Shown here in pieces: positions 22,382-35,008 of a stretch of 64,000 nucleotides of DNA. Below the pieces are notes generated by a model, which was not told where the DNA came from, did no database searches, and was given only the letters and a program-made list of their open reading frames with translations. The stretch covers positions 1 to 64,000 of the forward strand of contig QKWP01001971.1 in NCBI GenBank assembly GCA_003550325.1, read 5' to 3'. The number at the start of each line of letters is the position of its first letter. The first letter of the stretch is position 1. Position numbers and translations under genes: made by a program. This stretch comes from Gigaspora rosea (lineage: Eukaryota > Glomeromycota > Glomeromycetes > Diversisporales > Gigasporaceae).

Positions 22382-23399
22382 TAGCAATATATAAGATAAC
22401 CTGTATATTATTTGTATGAATATTAAATAAAATAATAGTTATATATGTATTGTTTTGTAATAACAGTAAGATATGTATTAAATATAATTGATTTGTAAAT
22501 TCTTATAATAACACACAATTTTATGATATTAACAAGTCAAATAATTAAACAAAATCTATTTAAATATACAATAAACTTTAATATAATTATACAAATTATT
22601 GTTTGAAAAATTGTTCAGAAAATTAACTCCATTTTGAACACTTTTTAAACAAAAACTAAAAAAAAACTGAACATACAACTAAATAATTTTAGAATATTTT
22701 TAGAACATTTGTTGAACAAACTTTTTTATTGATAACTTATAATAGAAATTATGATACTTTAAATTTAATACAAACTAACTTGACTTTAATTACATACTGT
22801 ATATTACTGAAATAGTGATTAAGTTTTTTAATAGAATTTTTTAAAGTAATTATTTAACAAATTATAATAATTCAAAAGCAAACTATGCAACTTTTACCAT
22901 ATATAATGAGTCAGTTGCAAATGATCTGGTTATTTGCAAATTTTTTATATGATCTCAAATAACTTGAATAACTAGTCATTATTAGTCATTTTAACTTTGT
23001 ATTATTTGGTAATGATACAGGTGGCCATAGTTATTTGAGGATCATTTGGTTATTAGTTATTATGCATATAGAGTTTGTATTCTATATCTAATTTTTTATA
23101 TAGATTAATTAACTTTAACTGTATAACAATAATGCATACTGTATGTGTCTGAAATTAAGCTACTATTTAAAATAAGCTATCTCTCTGATTTTTTTTAAAA
23201 ATTTTAAAAATTTGTTAGCAGTTGCTACATTTAAAAGTCTAAATTTTACTAAATAAACCTCAAAAGTACCATTAAGTAAAGTTGTTCAGAACATTAAATT
23301 ACACTTCTAGTAAAAATTTATTATTATTTGGACAAAAAGATGACCTTGTCTACTAGAACAATGATGACAATCCCAAGACAGTTTTGTCTAGTTATTTAT
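22382..23399. other. AT-rich stretch, nothing recognised
   Basis: No supported ORF. An atttgca-type word and ttatttg recur at 22910-23050 without clear structure. Confidence 0.5.
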
Positions 23400-24263
23400 T
23401 AAGTATTTTGCAACCCTGAAAGAAGATACCAATAGTAATTAGGATTAACTACTCTAAAGCAAAAAGAGTGAACTGTTATATATGCCAGTTTAAGAAATTA
23501 TTAAAGAGAGTCGATCAGACCACAAATATCTATCACATACCTTATTTGAATGTTCATAGGAGGACTATGTAGAAAAATTGCTGCCTTAATGTCTGCTAAT
23601 GATTTTGAGATATTAGATACTGCCATAGTCAAGTCAAGAAAAATAGAAGCCGATTAGTACTATAAAAAGCAGAAACTGATCTACCAAGCTCTTGATAATT
23701 TAACAAAAAAAATGCAACAAATAGCAGTAAATTATGAAATATTAATTACTGCTCTGCCTGCAAGAGTTGAAACAGTTGGGCCCAAGCTCCAGCCAGTATA
23801 CCCTAACCCCAATTTACATAGTAACAACCTCAAAGACCCAAAAATAAAAAGATCATATGCTATAATTGCAGTAAACAAAGCCATATTGCTAGAAATTGTC
23901 TAGCTGAACAACGCCCATCTACTAGGAATTTTTTTCCTATTCTAGAAAGAAATAGTACTTAATCTAGAAATGTTAGTATGTGTAATATTATCACTAACAG
24001 TGATAACCAAGAAAGTTATACAATTAAAAGATGTAAAAGACCTGAATCTGAAACTAATTGGAATGAAAGACTTTGGAAGAGGATCACCTCTGATTCGGAC
24101 CAGCCCACCATCACAAATCAGCCTATAGCTATAGAAGAAATTGTTCCAGAACCTACTATGAACTAGAGTAGGACCCGAAACCTTTTTTGCTAAATCCGAA
24201 AGTTTCAGGTTTCGGATTATCAAGTTTGTCAAAAAATCCCAGATCCCTGTTTCCTGACCGATA

Positions 24264-26334
24264 CAGGGTGTAGGTGAGATTTTTCGGATTACGTGATCAA
24301 TCGATCTCTGGTCCAGGTCTGGATCATGCGACCATATGGCACTTTCCTGTTTCACAGATCAACATAAAAAAAATAAATACATGTACACAGATCTTTTTTT
24401 TTCCTTTTTTTTTAACGTCGCTGTTTGTAATATTGTCGCATCTTCAGGTTTACTTTTTTTTCTTCTATTGTTATTTCATCGTGTCTTTGATTTCCTTGTA
24501 CTGCGTTTCAATTGTAGTGTTTTTTTTTTTCTATAGTGTCGTCATTCGTCATTTTGTCGTCTTGTTATTTCGTCGTTTCTTCATTCATCTTTAACATTTC
24601 GTGGCGCTGTAATTGATGTTGTTGTTAATGGGTGGGTTAGTGTTAGATAGTCGTGTTAGATTAAGGTAGGTAGGTAGTATTAAGATTAGTATTAGTGCAT
24701 AAAGAAAAAAAGAAAAACAATTAGAAAATAAAAATAAATCCAAACCTGAAGGCAAGAATTATCCCCCGAGTAATTAGTGGTGGTTATTCTGATAATTATT
24801 TTTTGTAAAACAAATTAAAATAAATAATTTAAAATAATAAAATAATTTTTTTTAAACAAAATAAATTAAATTAAATTAAATTAAAAAAATAAAATAATTT
24901 AGAATTTATTTAAAATTAACTCACCAGGCTAAGAATTTTTAGGGTAAGGGTGAGTTTTAAGATAAAAGAGGAGTCAGATTTTTGTTCTTGTGAGGTTTTC
25001 AGAGGTCCTACTTAGAGTACTCGATCCCATTTACTTAGTACGTTTTTGAAATATAGCATCCTTCAGTGAGCGTTAAAATTATCCAATAATTTAAATAAAT
25101 TAAAATAATTTAAATAAATAAAAAAATAATTAAAATGAACGAATTTAAAAAAAGTATTTAAAAAAAACAAAATTAAAACGAATTTAATTGTTTTTTTTAT
25201 TAATTTGTTTTAATTTGATTTCTTTTTTTAAAAGTATTTTTTTATTTTTTTTTATTTTATGATAATTTTTTAATTCGTCTTAATTTTAATTTTTTTTAAA
25301 ATTTTTTATTTTTTTTTAATTTGTTTTAATTAAAAAAAATTATCATAAAATAAAAAAAAATAAAAAAATACTTTTAAAAAAACCCCCAAATTAAACGAAT
25401 TAATAAAAAAAACAATTAAATTCGTTTTAATTGTTTTTTTTTAAAATATTTTTTTTTTAAATACGTTCATTTTAATTATTTTTTTTATTTATTTATTTAA
25501 ATCGTTTTAATTTATTTAAACGCTAACTGGAGGATGCTATATTTCACGAGAACAAGTTATCTAATCTACATTAAGTTATATAAACTCCTCTTTTATCCTA
25601 AAACTCGCCCTAACCCTAAAATTCTTAGACCGGTGAGTTAATTTTAAATAAATTCTAAATTATTTTACTTTTTTTAATTCGTCTTAATTTATTTTGTTTA
25701 AAAAAAATCATTTTATTTATTTTAAATTATTTATTTTTAATTTGTTTTTCCGAAAAATAATTATCAGAACAACCACCACTAATTATTCGAGGATAATTCT
25801 TGTCTTCAGATTTGGATTTATTTTTATTTCTAATTGTTTGTCGTTTTTCTTTACGCACTAATACTAACCTTAACACTACTCTAATTTACACTACTATCTA
25901 ACTCTATCCCTTATCTAATACTAACCCACCCATTAACAACATCAATTACAGCGCCGCGAAATGTTAAAGATAAAATGAAGAAACAACAAACAACGAAACA
26001 ACGAAATGACAAAATGACAAGACGACAAAACGGCGAAATAACAAAATGACGATGGCACTATAGAAAAAAAGAAGCAATACAAATAAAACAATAAAACAGC
26101 AGTACAAGGAAATCAAAGACGCGACGAAATGACAATAGAAGAAAAAAAAAGTAAACCTGAAAACGGCGAAAAAAGGCAACAACGTTAAAAAAAAAGGTAA
26201 AAAAAAAGATCTGTGTACATGTATTTAATTTTTTTATAATCCGTAAAACAGGAAAGTGCCATATAGTCGCGTGATCCCGACCTGGACCGGAGATCGATTG
26301 ATCACGTGATCCGGAAAATCTCACCTACACCCTG
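24264..26334. mobile_element. 2.07-kb palindromic TA-flanked element
   Basis: The ends are CAGGGTGTAGGTGAGATTTT and its inverse, next to TA on both sides (24262-24263 and 26335-26336). Inverted similarity runs through the whole element, arm to arm, meeting in an A/T-rich centre near 25300. The first ~330 bp of each arm is the best conserved, so mirror-image open frames appear (24274-24594 plus, 26058-26324 minus) whose products both begin MRF and share DQSISGPG; these reflect the inverted repeat and are not taken as genes. Mariner-like by target duplication. Confidence 0.85.
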
Positions 26335-26481
26335 TATCTGTTCTGTTTCCTGCGGTGTTACTGTTTCTTAATAGAGAGCCTCTTGTTCTATTGTGCTTTT
26401 AGTAGAGCTAGTTTCCTATTTTATGTATTAAATATACTGTTCTCGTAGGTCAGCTATCTTGAAAATTTTGGTACGAGGGAT

Positions 26482-27136
26482 TAGTGAATTGACCCGTCTA
26501 AAAAATCTTCACCCGGGTCACCCGACGGGTGGACAATGTGCCACCTGGGTGGAAACAGGTCAGTCCAAAAAAAGGCACCACCCGGGTCACCCGACAGGTG
26601 ACCCAACGGATGACCCGTTGGGTCACCTGGGTCAATTAAAAAAAATCTCAGGTAGTTAATATGACTATTGATTTGACCCAGGTGGGTAAACCTATAGTTG
26701 GTAGTAGAATTAATTTTACAAATTAATACGGTTACGGCATTACCGTATTTTTTTGCCATAATTGCTGGGAGCTGTAATGCCGTAATGCCTTAAAGTCATA
26801 ATGCTATAATGATAATGCCATAATGCCGTAATGCTGTAATGCAGAAATACTACTATCTGCTCAATACGGTTTATTAAAATTCTGTACTGTATTATGGTTT
26901 CCTTTAAATAATTACTATTAAATATTTTTCGAATTTGACTTCACAAATTTGCAATAATTTGTATCGGGTCTCTGCCCATGGGTGACCCGTGGGTTGACCC
27001 ACGGTCACCTGTGGGTCAACCCACGGGTCACCCGCGGGTTTACCCACCTGTTCTCACCCAGGCTGTTACAACTTGACCCAGGTCACCCACCCACCCGCGG
27101 GTGACCCAGGTGACACCCACCTGGGTCAAAACACTA
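26482..27136. mobile_element. 655-bp hAT MITE with GGGTCACC word arrays
   Basis: An exact 8-bp duplication CGAGGGAT flanks it (26474-26481 and 27137-27144). The ends read inward TAGTGAATTGACCC and TAGTGTTTTGACCC. Both subterminal zones consist of cccgggtcaccc / gggtcaacccac words, which give strong local secondary structure. The middle holds a taatgccg-type microsatellite (26725-26850). Confidence 0.88.
26725..26850. repeat. TAATGCCG-type microsatellite
   Basis: About a dozen imperfect repeats of taatgccg / cataatgc and the inverse (acggcattaccgta) within the core of the hAT MITE. Confidence 0.75.
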
Positions 27137-27683
27137 CGAGGGATCATCAGAAAGAGTTAATTCTTTTTTTGTATAGATTATATTTAAGTTTGTATATTTA
27201 AATTATATTATTTATTAAATAATAAATCAATAAATTATAGGAAATTATATTATCTAATCAATTTGCCAATTAAAATTCAGGATTAGATATAATATGTAGA
27301 TCAATATTGTGTAACAAAAACAAAGAATTTTTACAAAATTGCTAAAATTGTTTTCATCCTAAAATTTTGTCCATGTAACTACTTTTTTTATACAAAAAAA
27401 AATTTCTTGCAAAATTTTACTATTAACCTTTATGTTTATTTTGATTTTGCATTATAGATTATAAATGATAATCACTTATAATGATTATTGGTTATTTTCT
27501 AAATTGTAATATATATAGATTATAAAGAATATTACTAACTATAACTGGCAGTGATTGATCATTAGGATGCTTATTTCTTTAAAACATACTAAATAACAGA
27601 ATTAAATACTCTAAGTAAAAATGTTTAGAACACTCAAAAACTTTATAAAAACTAAAATAGAATCTCTATAACTTCATCTAACA

Positions 27684-27859
27684 GGATCCTGAAATATATA
27701 TAGATAGGTCAGATTAATTATAAAATACCGAAAATAGAAAAATCTGTAAAAAAAACTTCAAAAATAAACAAAAAATTACTATAAATAAAAATGTCTTGTA
27801 TAAAAAACACTAAAAATAAGCAAACTAATATCTGAACTATCTATATATATTTTGGGTCC
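27684..27859. mobile_element. 176-bp MITE, unclassified
   Basis: Inverted repeats of ~30 bp: ggatcctgaaatatatatag on the left, and on the right read inward ggacccaaaatatatataga. Flanking bases do not give a clear duplication. Non-coding. Nested in the hAT at 24164-28106. Confidence 0.6.
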
Positions 27860-30035
27860 TTACCTAACTCTAAAAATATCTAGAAGTGTGATGATTACTA
27901 CTAGTTATTTCTAGTAATATTCTATTATAAATTATATATCATAAAATTTTCAAAATTTTAAATGTAGTTTCAAGAAGTTTCAGATTATAGTTTCAGAGCT
28001 TCGAGTTTTGGAGGGTTTCATATTTTTTTAAAAATCTGAAACTAGTTTCGATTATACTATAACCGAAACTAGTTTCAGGTAGGTTTTGTTTTGTTGTTTA
28101 ACTCTACTATGAGCCCTCTGCCAGACATGTCAAAGTTACCAATTGGGTTCAAAAGCACAGAGAACCCTCTGTAGTAGATCTAATTCTCTCTTATAATATC
28201 GCAAAGAACCTGTTGAGTCAGCATACTAATGCCACTTATAGTTAATTGTTACAAGTTTTCAAATAGTGATAGTATTTATCACAGATATTATGGCACACTA
28301 TTATTTCTACAACTGAGACCAACCTAGTTGAACATAATCCTGAGCAAAGGACCTCTGTGACAAAATTCTATGTTAGGGTCAAAAATAACTCTATACTAGC
28401 TATATTAGACTCTGGGCTGCAGTTAGCATAATATCTATAAAATTAGTAAAGAAACTTGGCCTTACTATCACTGAGCTTTCTACTACAATAGTTATTACTA
28501 CAAATGGCACTCAAGAATTGGCCCTAGAAAAATTAGTAGGTGTAAAATTGGCCATACAAAGTGTTATAATATCTACTAATTTCTAAGTTACCATGAATTC
28601 AGATGAAATAATGCTACTAGTAATGAATTGGTTTCAAAAGGTTCGCACCTGGCTCCATTTTGACAAAAGAAGCTATTAATTTGGTACCTGGGTAAGAATT
28701 TAGGGATACCTATATAACAAGCCAAAGAAGATAAAGTCAAATTACTCCAAGATAAAATTGACAACAACAAAGATGTCTTGAAGAAGAAAATAATCTCAAA
28801 AAGATCAAAAGTTACTAGTCTGAGGAGGCAGTAATGAATAAAGGCAACCCAGCTATATACTTGACAGATATAAAAGAGCTTCCTACCCTGAACAAACTGA
28901 ACTGACTACTGAAGAAATTATAAAAAAACTAGTTAAGAGAGTGACATTAGATAAAAACAAGAAGAAGAAGCAAAATTTGTTTTAAGAAAATTTGAGAACT
29001 CTTTGTTACTGAGTTACACTAACTCAGTCAATATCAGGAAATCCAACACGAAATAGATATGTGTGATACAAAACCTATCAAGCAATTAGTCTACTGAATT
29101 GCTCTAATAAACAGGTTTTTCTAAATAAAAAAATTGAAGAGTTGCTAAAAAATAGGCTAATAAGTGAAATTAAAAGCCCATGGACCTCTCTGGTAGTAAT
29201 AGTCCCAAAGAAGAATGGTAAACTTAGACTGTGCATTGATTATCAGAGATTAAATACAGTTACAAAGAAAGATGCTTTCCCTTTATTGCACATTAATGTC
29301 CTACTAGAGACATTTGGAAAAGTGGAGTGGTTTTCTTTACTTGATCTGGCCAGTGGGTACTGGCAAATATGGATGTCCAAGGACAATAGAGAGAAGATAG
29401 TCTTAATAACCAAACAGGACAATATGCCTTTAATGTAATGCCCTTTGGTTTATGTAATGCTCTGGCCATATTTCAGAGAGCAATGAATCATATCCTATAT
29501 GAATATATAGATAAATTCATTGCTATATAATTAGATAATATAATCATCTACTCTAATACCTACTAGGACCATTTGGAGCACATAGCAGAAGTCTTTCTCA
29601 AATTAGCTACAGCAGAGTTAAAGCTAAACCTGTATAAGTATGAACTATTTAAAAATAATATCAATTTCCTGGGTCATATAGTAGGAAAGAGAGCATCGGA
29701 CCTGACAAAGATAAAGTAATAAAGGTTAAAAACTTCTCTGTTCCTATTAGTCTACAGCAATTAAAAGGCTTTATCGGTCTTGCCTCCTACTACCACTAAT
29801 TCATAAAGAACTTTGCTACTATTATAAAACTACTTCATAGATTGTTAGAAAAGAAAGTGAATAACCACCCAAAAACAAGCCTTCCAGGGACTACAAACCA
29901 ACTTTGTCACTACTCTAATTCTAAGACATCCAGGCTTCAATAAGCTATTTTACCTTTATACCAATACATTTGGTATTGGATAAGGCACTATATTGGCCCA
30001 AAAAGATGAAGGTTGAAGAGAGTATACAATTGCCT

Positions 30036-30352
30036 GGATTTGTATTATTTCGCCAACAATCACTTCACCGACATAACATTATACTGACAAATACTCACCG
30101 ACAAGTTCATTTTACTAACAGTTTGTTTCACCGAAGTTTATTTTATCGACAAGTTTTTTTTTCAAAAAGCACCCTAACTTTAGCCCTAATTATACCTAAT
30201 TCTACTCTGACATAACCACAATGACCAGAATTACTTTGTTGGTAAAATGAGCTTCGGTGAAATAAACTGTTAGTAAAATGAATGTATTGGTGAATAATTG
30301 TCAGTGAAATGTTATGTCGGTGAAGTGATTGTCAATTAATTGATTGCCACCC
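30036..30352. mobile_element. 317-bp MITE with 9-bp duplication, inside the Ty3 fossil
   Basis: The 9-bp direct repeat CAATTGCCT flanks it (30027-30035 and 30353-30361), the size made by Mutator-like elements. Inverted arms share caatcacttcaccgacataa and consist of repeated ~16-bp words of the type tttcaccgaag and attttactaacag. The centre has the cccta / ttagggt-type core. It resembles the MITE at 46739-46914 in words and core. Confidence 0.8.
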
Positions 30353-31257
30353 CAATTGCCTATGCTAGCAAGAGCTTAATCTACTCTGAACAAAATTATA
30401 TAACTACAGAGTTAGAGTATTATGCTATAGAATAGGCAGTAGAATATTTCTACTACTATTTAGAGTATAAACCCTTTATTATTGTCACTGATCATGCTGT
30501 ATTTAAATGGTTACAAAATTCCGCACTAAAAGGATGACAAGCCCACTGAATATTGAGGCTTTAATTCTACAATTTTACTATTATTACTATTATACATTGA
30601 GTGGGAAGGGTGCATAACAATGCTAACACATTGTCAAGAATAGTAACTAAACCACACAGGACCAGTAAAGAGAATAGCAAAGTAAATAACCAATAACAGA
30701 AAACAGCAGATATAGGAAATATGGAGAGCACAAATAAACTCCTACAAAAACTGCTAAAAGATCGACCTACTGATGCTACAGAAGAAACAAAAGTTTTCCA
30801 AGCCATCATCCAAGAGTACTTTACTTCACTGAGACTCTGATGAAGAGATAGAAGGCACCAATTGGATCCATCATACTGAGTGGGAAGGATAGAAGGAAAA
30901 GAATGAAGAAGGAATGAGCAATACTAAATATTATGAAGAGGTCGAAGAACTTACCAATAGTCTAATAGAGCAAAAAAGGTTCTAGGAAGTGTTGCTGCAA
31001 TTAGCTCGGGAATTATAGCAAGAAGCGATCTGGACTAGACAAATTAACTATAGCCTAGCCAATTACTTGAGCCATCCTGAGAAAAATGAGCCGCAATCAA
31101 TAAATATCGATGAAGAATACCTAATTGATATACCCAAATGGGGAGAACCTATTAATAGTATAGAATTTGATAGTGAAGAGGAAGATTGGAATGTTGGATC
31201 TACCTATGGCTCCAATATGAGTTCTAGCAGCTAGTGGACAACTAACATACGTAGATA

Positions 31258-31759
31258 GGATGAAAAGTTTTGTCAGTAGATTAATTAATATCTTGATCAT
31301 TTTTAAATATACAGTTTTAAATTTTATATATTAATATAGTAGTTATAATGAATTTATAAAAATAATTTTAATTAATTTTAATTAGATAGTTGTTGAAAAA
31401 TTTGGTTTTAAATTTTATTAATTTAACCAATTAAAATTTATTATTATATTAATTTAAAATAAATTATATATTTAAAAACTACATAAATGATTTTAGTATT
31501 AGTTAAATTTTTAGAAAAATTAATTAAATTTTTAAGTTTTTTTTATATATACTTAAGATAAAGTTTAATTAATTTTTATATAAAAAAATTTACAATATTT
31601 TTTATATAATAAATTAAAAATATTTTAAAACCTATTTGATAAAAATATTTAAAATTTTTTTTACATATTTATTATAACCACTATTTTATATATATAAAGA
31701 TTAAAACTGTATCTTTAAAGTTGATCAAGATATTAGTCTACTGACAAAACTTATCATCC
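31258..31759. mobile_element. ~500-bp MITE near the end of the Ty3 fossil
   Basis: Inverted ends of ~60 bp: ggatgaaaagttttgtcagt on the left, and on the right read inward ggatgataagttttgtcagt, both followed by a ttgatcaa-containing segment. The A/T-rich core is non-coding. A target duplication is not clear. Confidence 0.7.
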
Positions 31760-31895
31760 AACCACATAAGCTTCTATATGAATATTGATACTGATGAGTT
31801 GGCCCAACCTTTTGATGAATTTATTGATTAGGAAGCATATGATAGCATATAAGAAAGAAGAATAGAAAGAAAATAACGAAATAATATTTATTATA

Positions 31896-33145
31896 GAGAA
31901 TTGCTATTCGCACTATGAATTTTTGCTATTTGCACTATAGTACACATAGATCATCTCAATTTTGTCACTTAAATATTTTAATATTTAAAAACTTTTATTA
32001 ATATTATCTCTATAAGTTCTTGATCAAATTTCATAAAATTTTTTTATTTAAATTCTATGGATTCATAGAATTAAAACAAAAAATTTTTATCAAATTTGGT
32101 CAAGAACTCATAGAGGTATCTTTGATAAAAACAATTTCAATGCAGCTTCTTTGTAATATATTTTTTTGTTTTTTAAAATAACCCACTATTCAGTGATGAT
32201 TTACAAGAAATTTTACTATGCTAACTAAAAATATTTTATAACAAGACTTGTATCACATATCATAGACTAATAGAATCCTAAATTTTAAAAAAATATTAAA
32301 AACTTGTGAAAATATTAACATTTTTGTAAATTTTGACACATACATTTTCACAAGTTTTCTCTAAACTTTAAATGCTTCTGGGAAGCACTTTCTCAAAAGG
32401 AAACCTCCAACATTTGAAGTTTAGGAGAAAACTGCAAAAATGTATATGGGACCCCGCACAGCAAAACAGTGCATTGGGACAATCATGTGATTTTGAGAAA
32501 ATCACAATTGAAAATCATCACGTGATTAATTTTGATTATAATAATAATGAACCAAATTCTAAATTTATATACATTTTATTAATATATTTTACAAATTAAC
32601 AACATTTTTAAAAAGATATAATATATAAACAGATTATTATTATAAAATCTCAAAATCTGATTGGTTGGCCCAATGCACCGTTTTGCTGTGCAGGGTCCCA
32701 TGTATCAAAATTTACAAAAACATTAATATCTTCATGAGTTTTTAATATTTTTCATGTAATTTGAGATTCTATTAGTTCATGATAGCACTACAAGTCTGGT
32801 TATAAATCTTTTTAGTTAGCATAGTAAAATTTTTTGTAAATCATCACTGAACAGTAGGTTATTTTGAAAAAACAAAAAAACAGATTACAAAGAAGCTGTG
32901 TTGAAATTGTTTACAATAACTTTCATCAAAGATATTTTCATGAGTTCTTGACCAAATTTGATGAAAATTTTTTTATTTTAATTCTATAAATCCATAGAAT
33001 TCAAATAAAAAAAATTTATTAAATTTGATCAAGAACTCATAGAGATAATATTAATAAAAGTTTTTAAAAGTTAAAATATTTAAGTGACAAAATCGAGGTA
33101 CCATAGTGCAAATAGCAAAAATCCAAGGTGCGAATAACAATTTCC
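31896..33145. mobile_element. 1.25-kb palindromic element
   Basis: The left end aattgctattcgcact and the right end (inverse of aattgttattcgcacc) start two arms that remain complementary to the centre near 32520. Landmarks seen in both arms are tttttgctatttgcactat, ttgtcacttaaatatttt, agttcttgatcaaattt and the inner block cagcaaaacagtgcattggg. The right arm overlaps the artefactual duplication beginning at 32988. Target duplication unclear. A worn partial copy of its middle may lie at 40890-41000. Confidence 0.8.
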
Positions 33146-33518
33146 TTATGAAATATGCAAAATATATTGTATTTATAATGCAGATCATTAATTTATATAA
33201 CTAAACCTTCTAATTAATTTATTCAATTACAAATAGACAAATAATATATAACNAAATCCATAGAATTCAAATAAAAAAAATTTATTAAATTTGATCAAGA
33301 ACTCATAGAGATAATATTAATAAAAGTTTTTAAAAGTTAAAATATTTAAGTGACAAAATCGAGGTACCATAGTGCAAATAGCAAAAATCCAAGGTGCGAA
33401 TAACAATTTCCTTATGAAATATGCAAAATATATTGTATTTATAATGCAGATCATTAATTTATATAACTAAACCTTCTAATTAATTTATTCAATTACAAAT
33501 AGACAAATAATATATAAC
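32988..33518. other. 265-bp exact duplication around a single N (assembly artefact)
   Basis: Bases 32988-33252 and 33254-33518 appear identical and are separated by one N at 33253. The copy starts at aaatccatagaattcaaata and ends at aaataatatataac. An exact tandem copy joined by one unknown base is what results when two overlapping contig ends are joined as a gap. The true sequence probably has one copy. Confidence 0.9.
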
Positions 33519-35006
33519 AAGTATAATTATATGATTCTTTATTTGATTTACTTTATGCTAATTGAATTCTAAATTTACTAAAGATATGAAAATTGTATAA
33601 TACTTTTACATCATTTATATCACATATATATTTTTAGTGTAAATGCTATTCAGTTTACATATTTGACTATAATAAAAACTAATTAACAATTGTACTAAAT
33701 AGACCAATAACATAAAGTGTTTGTAGTTCGATCAAAAAAAGATGCAATTACTAGTAAGTTCTAATTTCTTAAAACAACTCCAATATGATAATTCATATCA
33801 CAATATCAGAGTGATTTTGATAAATTAAAAATTTTCTTTTTTTTTTGACAACCTGCAAATTTACAAAATTATACAAACCACAACATCACTATGTCATTTC
33901 TAAATTTACATCGGTTCTAAATTGATGTATGTTATTTCTTAATTTTTACTATAATAAACTACTAATAATTGTTATATATTATATAATTTATTAATAATGA
34001 CAATAAATATTGTATATTTATTAATAATGAAGATAATTATTATTAATAATTCCATAAATATTTGCATTAATATATATAAAGGTAATTCTTTTATTGTTTC
34101 ATGCTCCTTTTTTTATTTATTATATTTGAATTGACATTTATCATCTTGTATTACATATTTTCTTCTTTAACATTTTAATAATTTGCAAAAATTTGACTTA
34201 ATGACTCTTGAAATTCATTATAATGAGTCTAAATTCTAAAAAAAATACAAATCTTCAGTATAACCTGAAATTACCTTTGAAGGCTCACATAAAGAAGAAT
34301 TGCACATGTCTAATATTAATTACACAGTTAAATTACACAGTTAAAATATAGGATAAATATATGCAAGCACCCTGCGATATGCTAATTCATCGCATACATA
34401 TATGTAAACATATAATTAGATCCATGTAACAAATGTTCTATATAACAAAAATTTAAATTAATATAAAGTTAGCATAAGGGTTAGTGCTAGAAGTTAGAGT
34501 AGATGATAGTATATTACAAAATTTGCAAGGAATTTTTTTTGTTAGAGCATGAAAGATAGTTAAGTAGATGAAATTTTTTGTATTACAAATTTTAGAAAAA
34601 TTTCTTTATTTTGTTACACAAAGAAAATTTGCACGTTACACCTGATTTTCAAATTTAATTGGTAGATCGTTGGGTGCGATATACAAGCACATCGCAGCAT
34701 GCGATACCTAATTAAGTCCTAAAATATATATGAATTTGAAATGTATATAAAATTAACTAGCATTTAATATTTAGGCAACTTGCACATATGCATGCTATAT
34801 TGTGGAGTTCAGTATACTATGTAAAACAAACCTATATGCAGTTTCATATAAAAAGTAGTTATCGGATATTTTCTGTATAACAATAATGAGTATATTAATT
34901 GAAATCAATATTTATATAACTTGTAAAGATCTATTTTCTCTAAATATAATTAGATGTACGTTACAAAATCACAATGTAAAATTCAAGAAGAATAATAATA
35001 AATATA
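33519..35006. other. AT-rich stretch with one dispersed-repeat copy
   Basis: Mostly featureless. Words such as gcgatatgctaattcatcgc (34374-34393) and its relatives at 34676-34710 flank the dispersed repeat at 34475-34665. Confidence 0.5.
34475..34665 (+). repeat. Dispersed TTACACCTGAT repeat, copy A
   Basis: Shares with 39236-39545, 49560-49790 and 60800-61745 the order: taagggttag core, ttgttagagcatgaaag block, then acgttacacctgatt near the right end. Heavily diverged. Confidence 0.55.
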
Positions 35007-35008
35007 TA

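Larger units (their letters stand above)
24164..28106. mobile_element. 3.9-kb hAT-type element inserted in the Ty3 fossil
   Basis: The flanks CTATGAAC (24156-24163) and CTATGAGC (28107-28114) are an 8-bp duplication with one difference. The left end TAGAGTAGGACCCGAAACC and the CCGAAACC / GGTTTCGG word arrays at both ends place it with the element at 16195-17311. It carries a 2.07-kb palindromic TA element, a 655-bp hAT MITE and a 176-bp MITE. The remaining ~1 kb is AT-rich with no transposase. Confidence 0.82.
23400..31880 (+). mobile_element. Ty3-type LTR retrotransposon fossil, broken
   Basis: Parts seen in order on the plus strand: end of gag with a zinc knuckle (about 23850-23900), aspartic protease (about 28360-28600), reverse transcriptase (about 29140-29700), RNase H (about 29950-30530) and a charged C-terminal region (about 30840-31880). 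Flanking LTRs could not be identified. It is clearly broken, with many disruptions, and is split by a 3.9-kb hAT element (24164-28106) and smaller MITEs (30036-30352, 31258-31759). Because those insertions have themselves decayed or been inserted into, the fossil is old relative to most elements here. Confidence 0.85.

Noticed and set aside
23942-24594. Overlapping open frames on both strands
   Set aside because: They span the end of the Ty3 fossil and the left arm of the palindromic element; the mirrored frame at 26058-26324 shows that they come from the inverted repeat.
26459-26759. Open frames with HPGHPTG-like repeats on both strands
   Set aside because: Translations of the GGGTCACC array of a hAT MITE; no protein evidence.
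30567-30809. 80-codon minus-strand frame
   Set aside because: Antisense of the Ty3 fossil.
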